The position numbers were made by a program, and so were the translations under genes. 64,000 nt of DNA, taken from positions 248,001 to 312,000 of the forward strand of contig NHNW01000034.1 of NCBI GenBank assembly GCA_002786025.1, written 5' to 3'. The stretch comes from Zasmidium citrigriseum (Eukaryota > Ascomycota > Dothideomycetes > Mycosphaerellales > Mycosphaerellaceae). The notes beneath the pieces were generated by a model. The model was not told the origin of the DNA. It worked only from the letters and a program-made list of their open reading frames with translations, and ran no database searches. Shown one piece after another: positions 35,517 to 46,328 of this stretch. Positions within the stretch are counted from its first letter, which is position 1. Each line of letters opens with the position of its first letter.

Positions 35517-38500
35517 AGCCCTAAAGCGCTCTCGAAAGAAGGACACTATAGTAGAGGCGCCCGTTAAGTAGCTAACTAAGCGAGCTATACTAGTTAAGAA
35601 TAACAAGTTAAGTAAGAGCGCCGCCTAGATAAAGGGCTCTAGAGCGAAGAAGACTACTATAGATAAGAAGAAGAGTAGGCCGAAGGACCTTATAATAGTA
35701 TAGATTAAGAAGGAGAAGATAGCGGAGGATAGAACTATCGAGATATAGGAAGAATATAAGAAGTAGATAGTATAGGCTATTAGCGATAGCCGTAATAATA
35801 TAGACCCTTACTTACCTAAGTATATAAGCGATATTAAGGTCGTACTCTCCGTAGAATTCGAGTACACCTTTACCGAGGATCTATACTAGCTAAGTAAGAA
35901 AGCGATCGAGAATAATAGTATAGGTAAGAGAAATATAAGAGTAGATATCCGTTACGAGCTAGCGAAGTAGATAAATAACCTTAATAAACGCGAAGACCTT
36001 CTTAAGAAGCAAGTCGCGTAGAATACGGCGATTAAGAAGCTTAAGGCGGTATACATAGTTTCGTAGAATAATAACGTAGCTACAAATAGCTTAGGAATAA
36101 AGAAGCTACTATATAAGTTTAATAAGTAGGCCTTCGACTTAATAGCTATCTACTAGAGGAAGCTCTACGACTAGTACGAATATATAGTTAGGTATAGGGA
36201 CTACTATATTACAGAGAATAACAATTAGATCTAGTATACGAAAGACTAAGTCGAAGAAATCGTCTATCGTACCTAGCGTACGCTAGACGCAGTCTCTCTA
36301 TACGAGATCTTCTAGAATAGTACTAACGCGGACGAGAAGAAGCTCGCCGACGATATTAAGACGGTCTATAAGCTCGATAAATAGCCTAGCGGAAAAGGCT
36401 CCCTCGACGATAGAGCTAATAAGTATAGTAGAGAAGAGAGCCGCCTAGCGCTACTACGAAACCTCTACTTCTACGAGTTATCTAGCGATACGTAGCTAGT
36501 ATATTTCCTTAACAATAAGAGTAAGAAGACTACGTCGATAGTACGCCGCGAATACCTTTACCGAGTAGTATACGGCTAGGAAGGCGGTTACCTACTATAT
36601 ACCTAAATTAAGGGCGATACCTCGATCGATAGCGAGATAGTCTAGATTACCTCGGACTAGACCTAGATAGGGCAATTGCTTAACGACTAGCTCGCGTCGT
36701 TCGACGATATTACGCTCCTCTAGGGCGCGATAGCTACGAAGGTCTAGGAGCGCTAGTATCTATTTTGTACGATACACGTCGTCGTAAAGGCTAAGGAATT
36801 CTATATCGTCTACTACCTTTTCGAGTACCTACTTTCGGAAGGCTAGTACGTCCTTAAGAATATTAGTAAGGATACTATTCGCGAAATATTCAATCTATTC
36901 GCTAGCTCCGCAATATAAGCGAAAGATACTAGAGAATTAGCCTTATTAAAGGACTATCTAGACGTTAAGGGTTTAATCGAGGAGCTATATATAAAAGTAG
37001 CCTAGTACCCGTAAGACGAAGTAGATCCTAGCTAGAGAGACGTTAGCTTAGTAGAGCGTAAAGCCTAGATAAGCACAATATTCTACTTAATACTATACGT
37101 AAGCTAAATCGGCTTCTAGTAAAAGGCAGACGGCATAATCCCTACGAAATACTCTAATAGCTTCGTATAGGTTATAATAAGGCTATAGGAGTACCCCTAG
37201 ATATAGTAGCTACTAGTTATCGACGTACTCTACGTACTATACCCCGATAGTCTCGACGCAGTCCTACTAAAGGATATCCCTTACTAATACCTAACGGCTA
37301 AGCGTAACCGAGTTAAGGAACTAGCTCCTCTAGCTCTAGAGAGAATACTACCGCTAGAATCTAAAAGCGAGGAAGAGGACTTAGAGGCGAGCGCGTCGAT
37401 AGCTAAGGTCGTAAAGAAGTTAGCCGTTAAGAAACCTAAAGCTATTAAATTAAGGGATATCGAAGTTAGAGCTAGCCTAAAACTAACGAAGAAGGGCAAA
37501 GGTAAGGCTAAGGTCGTTAATACCGAGACTCTAGACGCTACGCTAAGGAAGAGAGGTAAGAAAGCGCCCTCTCCCGAGTAAGACGAGGACGAAGACGAAG
37601 ACGAAGAGATACTCCTTAGTAATTCTAACGATAAGGCTATACTACTTAGGGAGATCCGTAAGAAAGAAGAGCGCTAGAAGTAAGCTAAGGCTTCGTAGTA
37701 AGTAGCACTTAAGCGCGGTAGACAGTACGAGGAGTACTTACTAGCGATTAAAGCCGTCGAGTACTAGATAAAGTAGATAAAATACTTTAAGGACGCGCTA
37801 GCTATATAGTTCGCCTATACGATATACTAGCGGTAGCTATAGCTCGATAAACTTCGGCGCCCGCTCTAGACTATATACGACTTAGGCTAGAACTAGAATT
37901 TTAGCTCTAATACGTAGCTAGCTAAGGATACAAAGGCTCTCCTTATAGCTATTAAGCGCTTCCAACTAAAAGTGTAGTAGAGCTTAAACTATAACGTTCG
38001 ATTTACCTTCGAGGCTAAGGGTTAAGTAGCGCTAGAGAAGACTATAAACCTTTAGATCTAAGCTTAATAGTTCGCCGAGATAGAGCTAGAGTAGCTTCGT
38101 AAGGAAGCCGACTTCGAGCGCGTCGATAAACTCCTTAAGAGCCGTATTTCGTAGATATCTAAAATAAGGCTAATATCCGTAGCTATTTAAGTTTAGCCCT
38201 AGGACGCTCTCCCTATTCTAGACGGTAATACTAATATCGCGCACTTTATCCTCGAATTTAATACTCGAAAGCCTAAATACACTATACGTATATACGTTAC
38301 TAATACCGAGTAGGCGCGCTAGACTAAGGACTCCTTAAGTATTAAGGACCGTATCTAAGAATAGCTAGTATATATATAGTACTACAACCTAGACTTCTTG
38401 TTTATTAGAGATACCGATAACGATACTGCGTCGATAGCCCTAAGCTACTAGACCTTAACTATATACGAGTCTAACGTAGCTCGATTCTCTAATACTTAGA

Positions 38501-39441
38501 AAGCTAAGCGTACCGTAGAGATTCGAGCCTACTAGCTAATTAAAGTTATAGAAGAAGAGCTCGACAGCTACACTTTAGACAGGGTAACGGAGGTGCTTCG
38601 AGTATGTTTACTAGCTCTTAACTTCTACTAAGACCGTAAGAAGATACTAGAGATTCGTAGCCTCTTATAGAAACTCGATCTTCTTATAGTTAAGGTAGGC
38701 TACTTCGACTCTAGAAACTAGTAAATAGTGAAATAGTAGAGACACAACTATCCAAATCTCGGCGCAATCGAGTTGGAGTTATAGCTTCTCGATAGTACCT
38801 AGCTATAGAGCCCGAGTACGTCGACGCCCGCCGCTAGGGAAAGCGAGTAGAACGACGAACTACTATATACCCTACGAGAAAACGAAGTCTACTACGAAGT
38901 CGAAGACCTTATCGCCGAGATAGACAAATAGTTCGCTAGACGCTAGCTACGTAACTAGCTATAGGAGATAAGTAAAGCTAATCGATACTATACTATCTAC
39001 GCTATCGCCGTATACGCTAGAAGCAAGAAGCTAAGTATAACTATAATTATCCGCTACTAGTAAATCCTTACCGATATAGTAAGGCTAGACAAGTTAATTA
39101 CTAAGAGCGGAAAGATATAGACCGACGGAGGAGCGAACCTATACCTATTAGCCTAGATTATTCGTAACTAGGATACCCTTAAGGCCTAGGTTTACCGCCG
39201 CTAGAAGTCCGTATTAGATACTAAGGCTCTAGTGCCTAATATCGATAGCGATTCCGAGCCTAACCTCTCTAAGAAGCGCAAGTAGCGTAAGTAAGCTAGA
39301 GCTAATAAGGCACGCGCGGAGTAAGTAGTAAGCTAGAAACTAGTCGACCCGAGCGCGTCGATAACTATAAACAAGCCTACTAGCTTCTACGAAAACTAAG
39401 ACTACGACGGAGGATAAATAGAAGGGTGTTTAGCTATATAG
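35479..39441 (+). pseudogene. element C long extra ORF after integrase, about 1,320 codons, unknown function
   Basis: One plus-strand frame runs for about 3.96 kb; I followed its codons throughout and the only interruptions are TAA and TAG, never TGA, as expected from CAA/CAG/TGG under RIP. A likely start is ATA at 35479 (ATG before RIP), followed by the nuclear-signal-like PKRKAATANSKVALKRSRKK. Near residue 637-690 a Lys-rich stretch (KKGKGKAK) precedes an acidic run near 701 (DEDEDEDEE); a second basic patch (KKRKQRK) lies near 1262. Most of the rest looks helical and Glu/Lys/Gln-rich. No signal peptide, membrane segment or enzymatic motif is seen, so it does not look like an envelope gene despite its position. 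Codon-position bias persists to the end, near the 3' LTR. Confidence 0.7.
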
Positions 39442-39503
39442 AGATATTTTCTAAGTAATTAGAGTACTCGAGGCCGAGTATATTTCTCTCGGCCGAGGGG
39501 ATT

Positions 39504-39609
39504 TACTATAGGGTAGGCTAGCTTACCCTTATAGCTTCCTAGCTTAGTATACTAGCTTAGACACATATAATTACATTACGAGTTCATAACACACGTTTAG
39601 TACCTAGTA
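39504..39609 (+). repeat. 3' LTR of element C
   Basis: 106 bp, followed by TAGTA (39610-39614). It keeps several CA dinucleotides that the 5' copy lost, and the reverse at one site. Confidence 0.9.
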
Positions 39610-42600
39610 TAGTAGGTATTATCGCCTAGTACTCTAAGTACGACTATACTATCGAGCTAGAGGAAGATAAGAGCCTACCTTAACTACTAATCTATAACCT
39701 TTTATAATAAGAGCTTACTATATTACGCGAGTATATTAATAACGCCTTAAAGAATAGCTAGATTAGGCTAAGTAAATCCCCTTATAGTACCCCTATCCTC
39801 TTTATACTAAAGAAGGATAGTAGTATATAGTTATACGTTAACTATAGAGGTCTTAATAAGATTACGATTAAGAACTACTACCTACTACTACTTATTAGTA
39901 AGCTACTAGACCGTTTAGGTAACGCGAAGGTCTTTACTAAGCTAGACCTTAAGGACGTATACTACTAGCTCTAGATCTAGTCTAGTAACGAGTAGAAGAC
40001 GGCCTTTAAGACGAGATATAGCTTATTCGAATACCTCGTTATACCCTTTAGGCTTACTAACGTACCTACTATATTCTAGTCCTATATTAATAAGGCTCTA
40101 GCTAGCTTAGTAGATAATATCTATATTATTTATCTCGATAATATCCTAATCTACTCCCCTAACCCCAAGACGTATAAGGAGTACGTCTAGTAAGTCCTTA
40201 AGAGGCTTAGGGAATAGAAGCTATTTACTAAACCCTCGAAATACGAGTTCTATACTATAGAGGTTAAATTCCTAGGCTTTATTATTACCCCTAACGGTAT
40301 AAAGATAGATTAATTAAGGGTTACTAGTATTACTAACTAGCTAGTACTAAAGAGCTACTAAGACGTTTAAGTCTTCCTTAGATTTACTAACTTCTACTAC
40401 TACTTTATCTAGGGATATTTACGGCTTATACGCCTACTTAACGAGCTACTCTCTAGTAGTACCCTTACGCCTATAAAGAAGGGACGGAAAGCTATTATAA
40501 GACCCCTATAGTAGTAGACTAATATAGTAGCTAAATCCTTCGAAACTCTTAAGAAGGCGTTTACTAAAGTACCTCTACTTAGGTACTTTAATCCTAGGCT
40601 ACTAATTATAGTAATTACGGACGCCTCTAACGCGGCCTACGTAAGTATCCTCCTATAGCCTAACGACTCCGATTTACTATAGAAATACTAGTACTCTATC
40701 GCCTATTATTCGAAGAGCTTTATTAATTACGAGGTTTAGTATAGTACCCCTAATAAGGAACTTATAGCTATCTCGGAATACTTTAAAATATAGAGGTACT
40801 ACCTCGAAGGCGCTATATACCCGATCTAGGTTATAACCGACTACTATAACCTTTAGTACTTTATAATAATATAGAGCCTAATAGCTAGGTAGGCCTAAAT
40901 TATAGAGAGGTTAGCCTACTATAATTTTATAATCGAATATAAGCTAGGGAAGTTAAATCCCTCTAATAGCCTATTTAGAAGGCTAGACTACTTCGCTAGC
41001 TTTAAAGAAAGTACTAAAAAGTATTAACTTTAGGGAATACTACTAATCCTATAGTAAAAGTTAGGAGCCTACTCTACTAAGGATAGTTATAGCCCTATAG
41101 CGCTACTAGAGTACTCTTATATAGACCCTAAGAATATAGCGGATACCTACCTCGAGGGAACTAGGTAGTCTAATCCCCTACTACTTACCGCCTTCGAAGC
41201 TAAATAAAATAGTAAGGCTAAAGAGCAATATAATAGTACTTCTAATACTATAGAGTAACTACTCCTTACCTAAGCTAGCCCCTACTCTACTAGTAGACTA
41301 ATAAGTCGTTTAGTACTACCTTGCTTCCTTATTACTATAGTAGTAAAGGATAAGTCGTCCTTTAACGCTAAACTACCTAAATCCCTTCTAAATCTTATTA
41401 AGGAAGTCTAATAAAGGGACGCCTTCGTTTAAGATATCCGAGAAGCGGTTATAGCGAAGAGACGAGATAGGTTAGGTAAGACTCTAGAAAGTACTAAGGA
41501 CTATACCTTTAATACTAATAGCCTCCTATAAAGGAAAGGTCGGGTATACGTACCCTAATCCTTAGCCTTACGTATAGAGATACTATTCTATAACTACGAT
41601 AACCCTATAGTAGGCTACTACGGCTAGCGACGTATATAGGCGATTATCTCGTCTAAATACGAGTAGAAAGGTCTCTCTAAAGACGTTCGTAAGTACTATT
41701 AAGAATACGACGTCTACTAACGAGCTAAAAGTAAGTACTACTAGCCCTACGGTAAGCTTTAGCCTTTACTAGTACCTACCTAGCTCTAGTCCTACCTCTC
41801 TATAGACTTTATTACTAGCCTACTACCCTTAAAGGGTTTTAATAGTAAGGTATATAATTTAGTACTTATTATCGTTAATCGATTCTCTAAGTTTATATAG
41901 TATATACTAATAATAAAAGATATCGACGCCCCTAGCCTAGTAGACCTATTTTACTATATAGTTATCGCCCTTACTAGCCTACTAGACGATATCGTCTTAG
42001 ACCGCGGTTCGGTCTTTATATCTAAGTACTAGAGCGCCTTCTACTACTACCTTATAATTAAACGTAAACTTAGTACTACCTTCTACCTATAGACGGATAG
42101 ATAGACTAAGCGTTAGAACTAGTAACTTAAAGCCTACCTTTATATATACTATAATTAGGAATAAGATAACTAGGCGAGGCTATTATTAACTATAGCGTTC
42201 GCCTATAACTCTAAGACGTATACTAGCTATTATAAATTACCTATTAAGGTAGCGTTTAGGGTACCCCTAAATATACTAGATAGTATTCGATATAAATACC
42301 TAATAGGGGGGGGGAAGAAAATAGATAAGCTTACTAAATAGGTAACTAACTAGCTTCTATAACGACGACTCGAGTTCGATAAGGTAGTAGAGAACCTCTA
42401 GTACGTATAAGAGCTATAGACTAAGTACTATAACTATATAGTACTAGCTAAGTACTACGATATTAGTAAGTAGGTACTCCTAGCGGTAAAGAACGTTTAT
42501 ATACGGCGGCTATATAAGAAGCTTAATAATAAATACCTAGGCCCTTTTATAATTATTAAGCGGATTAGTAGATAGGCGTATAAGCTTAACCTACTACTAT

Positions 42601-42990
42601 TAATAAAAAGGTTCTACCTAGTATTCTATATCTCGCTACTAGAGCTATACTATATACGCCCTAAGTACTAGCCGCTACTAGTTAAAGAACTCCTCGAGGA
42701 TAGAATAGATCTAGCCTACGAAGTCGAGAAAATCCTAACCTACTACTACGATAAGTATAGAACGATATAGTATTAGATATAGTAGGTAGGCTAGTCTTAG
42801 GACTATAACGATTAGATAAGGGAAGAGGAGCTTAAAGACTATTAGGAACTCCTTAATAAGTACTACTAGTAATATCCTAAGCTTACTAACCCCTCTCTAC
42901 TATCTTCTCGCTAGCGACCTATAAAAGAGATAAGGCGTAGGTAAGAGCGTCTAAAGAAAGACGAATAAGAAGAGAGAAGGTACCCTTTAT
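39610..42990 (+). pseudogene. element B reverse transcriptase, RNase H, integrase and chromodomain
   Basis: The protease-side frame resumes after the TAGTA duplication. Reverse transcriptase starts near 39,700 (QQELTILREYINNALK) and continues through [15 protein letters not shown] near 39,935; the catalytic box reads YLDN near 40,131, one Asp lost to RIP. RNase H begins near 40,610 (ITDASNAAYVSILLQ), and integrase near 41,620-42,300 (YGQRRIQAII; LSIDFITSLLPLKGF; LLDDIVLDRGSVFIS). Near 42,710 the sequence YEVEKIL followed by an aromatic-containing segment resembles the chromodomain that targets chromoviruses to heterochromatin. All stops seen are TAA/TAG. The chromodomain assignment is the least certain part. 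Confidence 0.8.
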
Positions 42991-44483
42991 AGTCCTCTTA
43001 CTACTAAATTACTATTCGAAATTTCCTTTATATATAAAACTAAGAGATTAAAGGATTTATTTATAAGTTCTCTCTATTTACTATCTATAGACTACTACGA
43101 CTATTTCGTAGTCTTTCTAAGGCTACGCTAACCCCTCTCTACTATAGATAGTAAAACCTAAGAACCTAGAGCTAACGAGCTTCTATTATTACTACCCTAT
43201 AAACGCTACTAAGAAAGCCTTAACGAGTATACTAGCCGTAGTAGACGAGACGCTTCTCGCCGTTATTTAGCGTCTAAAGTACCTACTACTCCTATACTAA
43301 GTCCGCTATAATATTAGCTAGGTAGGAACCTAATAGCTCTCCGTAGCTATCCTTAAAGGCCTTCTTATTCGCCTTACGACTCTTTCGACGAGCCTAAATC
43401 TACTTTAGCTAGGCCGTCTTATCGATCTTCTTAACCTCTAACTTAGCTATAACGTCCTTCTTAAACTATATAATAGTAGCGAATACCTTTAAGATATAGT
43501 CGTAGAAGGCGCTAACGCGGCGCTATATACGCTTAGCGTTATTCTAGACGGTAGGGTAGATAGCGAGTATATATAGGTACTCGAGGATATTAGCGTAGCG
43601 CGCGAGCTTAGAGGGGATCTAATAGTAAGATTAGTATAGATAGACGCTAGATAGGAGTTAAAGAACTTATAGTAGTATAAGAAGGCTTACTACTACTTAC
43701 TTTATAGCTAGTATAAGGAGTACTATTACTAGTAGAGTACTTCTCGCTAACTAGTAGCTACGTCTACTACTAAATAGTAGGGACTAGCTACTAATAGTAG
43801 ATATACTCGTAGTAGATAGTACTATAGCGTACCTTTAGAACGCCCTCGAGAGGAGGGGGATACTTATATATATAGCGAATCTTGGACTAACTAATACCCG
43901 CCTTATAAGGACTATACGCCTATAGCGGTATCTCTATATCTACCGACGGAACGGGTATATCGCTAAACTACTTAAGTAGGCTAGCTATACCTATATCGCC
44001 CTACGATCTATTACTACTACTACTACTACTAAGGGTATAAGAAGTACTACTTATATTATAGAGTAGAGTCGTAGCGAAGTCGTTATTAGTAGGCGTATAT
44101 AGCGAGGTATTATTATTATTATTCTATCTATTAATAGCGTTCTAACCTAATATAAGAGGGAAGCGTAATAGACGGATAGTTAATAGTTAGTAGTAGTAAA
44201 GAGAAGAAGGAACTAGAAGAAGAGGCGGGCTTTTATACTAATAGTAGTATAGGCCTAATAGCGCCGCTACTATATACCTCTTACGAGCCCGCTCTACCCT
44301 CTTTTATAAGGGAGATATTTACTAATAGTAGGAATTATATACTCGGCTTACTAATAGCGCTATACGTACGTACTAAGACAGCTCTACTGCCTTTATAATA
44401 CTAACTTAGTCTAAGTTAAATAGCGAACTTACTTAAGTTAATAATACGACCTAAGAGTAGGCTACTAAAGAGAGGAGGGATAA
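42991..44483. other. element B 3' region between pol and LTR
   Basis: About 1.5 kb after pol. The plus strand has no assignable frame; an antisense frame is described separately. Trinucleotide runs (tac repeats near 44,015; tat repeats near 44,110) and a purine tract (agagaggaggga) just before the 3' LTR are visible. Confidence 0.6.
43270..43665 (-). pseudogene. antisense frame in element B 3' region
   Basis: On the minus strand, ignoring TAA/TAG, about 130 codons read as a helical, basic protein (PSKLARYANILEYLYILA, then KKDVIAKLEVKKID and RRKSRKANKKAFK). The composition and lack of TGA suggest a real former coding frame, opposite to pol. No family is recognised. It could equally be part of a separate gene captured by the element. 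Confidence 0.35.
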
Positions 44484-44695
44484 TATAAGGATATCTAAGC
44501 TAAGAGAGCCTAAGGTAGCGATCTATAGCCTCTCTACTAGTACTCTAAGGCTATACTAGTATCTAACTAGAGGCTTAGCGCCTATACTACTTTTTAGGAG
44601 GTTTCTACTTCTCCTCTTTCGCTCCTTAGATAATACTTAATTAGATATTCGTACTACTTACTTGTATTACTATTTCCTACTCCTACGCTCTTATA
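44484..44695 (+). repeat. 3' LTR of element B
   Basis: 212 bp, followed by the duplication ACTAA (44696-44700). Five transitions separate it from the 5' copy. Confidence 0.92.
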
Positions 44696-44700
44696 ACTAA

Positions 44701-45930
44701 AGCGTAAGCGGCTAGTAGTCGAAGAAGACACTTAAACTAAGCTAGTAATACCTATCGTCCGCCCTTAACTAATATTTAGCTCGTAGCCGAGTACTCTAAT
44801 TACTAGTAAGCGTATTAGACGCTATTAAGATAACCTAGCTATCCTTAGTAGCTCGTTTAGCTCTTAGTCTAACGGCTTATAGGTAGACGTAGAGAGGGCG
44901 GCTTAATAGACGCGCTTAAAGCTATATAAGGCGATTAAGGTAGCTTAGATATTACTTAATAACTATAACCTTCTACTATAAGAAAACGATAACCTTTAGA
45001 CTACTCTTAGTAGTAGAAGTAGGCGTAAGACGAAAGATAGCTAAAGAGTAGTAAGTAAGGCGTAGACCTTTAATTTTAAGTATATAGAGTACCTATTAGC
45101 TACTAAGCGCGAGAGGAAGGAAACTTAGTAACTTATAACTTAATTAAAGACTAATATTACTACTCTCTTAGCTATTAAGAAGTTACGAGTCGAGCGAGCT
45201 CGATAGTAGGCTTAGAAGGTAAGAGATTTATAAGTTTAGGCTAATAGTAACCTTAAGGTAGTACGAAAGCGACTCGGCTAAGTAGTAAAGGAATTATATA
45301 GTTAGATTATAATAATTTAGTAGCTTATTACTATAGAGCGACCCCCTAATTACGCTATTACGATCTAGTAAACTTAAGACTATATTAAGAAGCTTAAGAA
45401 GAAGCTAGCTAACTATAAGGAAGTAGAGGCGGCCGTTAAGGTAGCTAAGGAGGTATAGGAGCGAAAGATTAGTAATATTAAAGAAGAAGAGCTTAAACTA
45501 GCTACTCTAAAGGATATTAAAGAGTAGGCTAACGCCTTAGATACTATTACAATTAATAAACTACTAGATATCGATATTACTCTTAAGATAAGCTAGTAAA
45601 TTAAGTAAGAAGAAGGGTAGGCTAATAATAAGTATAAGCCTAAGGAGTTATAACTACTAATAGCTATACCCTTAGAGCTATTTAATCTACGCCTATATAA
45701 GGGTTCCTTATATTAATATATAGATTTATTACTTTAAGAGGTTCTTAATATAATATCTAATAGTAGTTTTAAGGTTAAGTAAGTAATACCTAAGGACGTT
45801 AATTAGTAGTAGTTTCTCGGCCTCTAATTAGCTACTACTAGAAACCTTAGAAATAGGCTACTCTCTAAGTATACTATAACTTTTATAAGAGGTATTAGTT
45901 ATAATAGCTAGAGGATAAAGAAAGCGGGCT
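44701..45930 (+). pseudogene. element A transposase, 3' part and Lys/Gln-rich extension
   Basis: Continues the frame of 22530-23583 exactly when element B and one ACTAA are removed (KRKRLVVEED at the joint). The first 400 bp resemble the region after the DDE domain in fungal pogo transposases, including a basic stretch (SRRKTK) and FNFKYIEYLLATKRER. A long coiled-coil-like extension follows, rich in Lys, Glu and Gln (YIKKLKKKLANYKEVEA). This extension is longer than in typical Fot1/pogo proteins and accounts for the 3.1-kb size; it might be a second gene. The 3' limit is approximate. Confidence 0.65.
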
Positions 45931-46328
45931 TCTAGTAACTTTATTATCCTATAGTACTACTATATAATAGAATTTTGTTCTACTAATTTGTACTAGCTAT
46001 CTTTATAGTATATTCTATCTATTAGGATAGTAAAATTAATAAATATATAGTATTATTAATATATAGTATTAATAGAGGGTAAAATAAGGGTATTAAAGCT
46101 GCATTATTAAGCCTAGAAAGCTAGATACGAGCTTATATAAGGCACAACTTTAAAAATTTGTAATACTACTATAATATATTATATAATATTTATTTTAATT
46201 TTATATTACTCGCTATACAATACGCTATATAACAGGACAAAAAACAAAAAAAATGGACCGTTGGGTGATGTGCAAGAATAGTTCAAAGTTGACCTCTTAT
46301 TAAGGGGTGTAGGCCGGCTTTTAGCGTC
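45931..46328. other. subterminal noncoding part of element A; RIP boundary near 46,215
   Basis: Up to about 46,210 the sequence is AT-rich with almost no CA or TG. From about 46,216 (acaatacgc) normal CA/TG content returns, still inside the element, so the last 150 bp escaped mutation. Confidence 0.7.

Larger units (their letters stand above)
26296..39609 (+). mobile_element. element C: 13.3-kb Ty3-like LTR retrotransposon with 106-bp LTRs and an extra long ORF
   Basis: Two 106-bp LTRs (26296-26401, 39504-39609) are flanked by TAGTA on both sides (26291-26295, 39610-39614). The 13.1-kb interior holds, all on the plus strand: a 1-kb leader, a single gag-protease-RT-RNase H-integrase frame (27.4-35.0 kb), a short frame (35181-35516) and a long frame of about 1,320 codons (35479-39441), then a purine tract (gagggga) before the 3' LTR. 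The pol order makes it Ty3/gypsy-like. LTRs this short on an element this long are unusual, and no gene is expected after integrase in most fungal elements. RIP has inactivated it. It is inserted in the pol gene of element B. Confidence 0.88.
23584..44695 (+). mobile_element. element B: Ty3/gypsy chromovirus, split by element C
   Basis: Two 212-bp LTRs (23584-23795, 44484-44695) differ at five positions, all transitions. They are flanked by the 5-bp duplication ACTAA (23579-23583, 44696-44700). Without element C the element is about 7.8 kb. Order: LTR, gag-like coding, aspartic protease, (element C), reverse transcriptase, RNase H, integrase, chromodomain-like segment, a 1.5-kb 3' tail with an antisense frame, a purine tract (agagaggaggga) and LTR. 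Protease-RT-RNase H-integrase order defines Ty3/gypsy. RIP has filled it with stops, so it is inactive. It lies inside the transposase gene of element A. Confidence 0.9.

Noticed and set aside
35205..35606. A 133-codon minus-strand open frame inside element C, and a 71-codon one at 37284-37499
   Set aside because: The only long uninterrupted frames in the RIP block, but they are antisense to plus-strand frames with much longer coherent reading and have no motif. They exist because RIP creates stops mainly at sense Gln/Trp codons.
35479..39441. Alternative genetic code in which TAA/TAG encode Gln
   Set aside because: Host genes in the window use TAA/TAG as stops normally, and the pattern is fully explained by CpA-to-TpA mutation.
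35479..39441. Envelope-like gene making element C a retrovirus-like agent
   Set aside because: Position fits, but there is no signal peptide, transmembrane helix or Cys pattern; basic and acidic tracts point to a nuclear protein.
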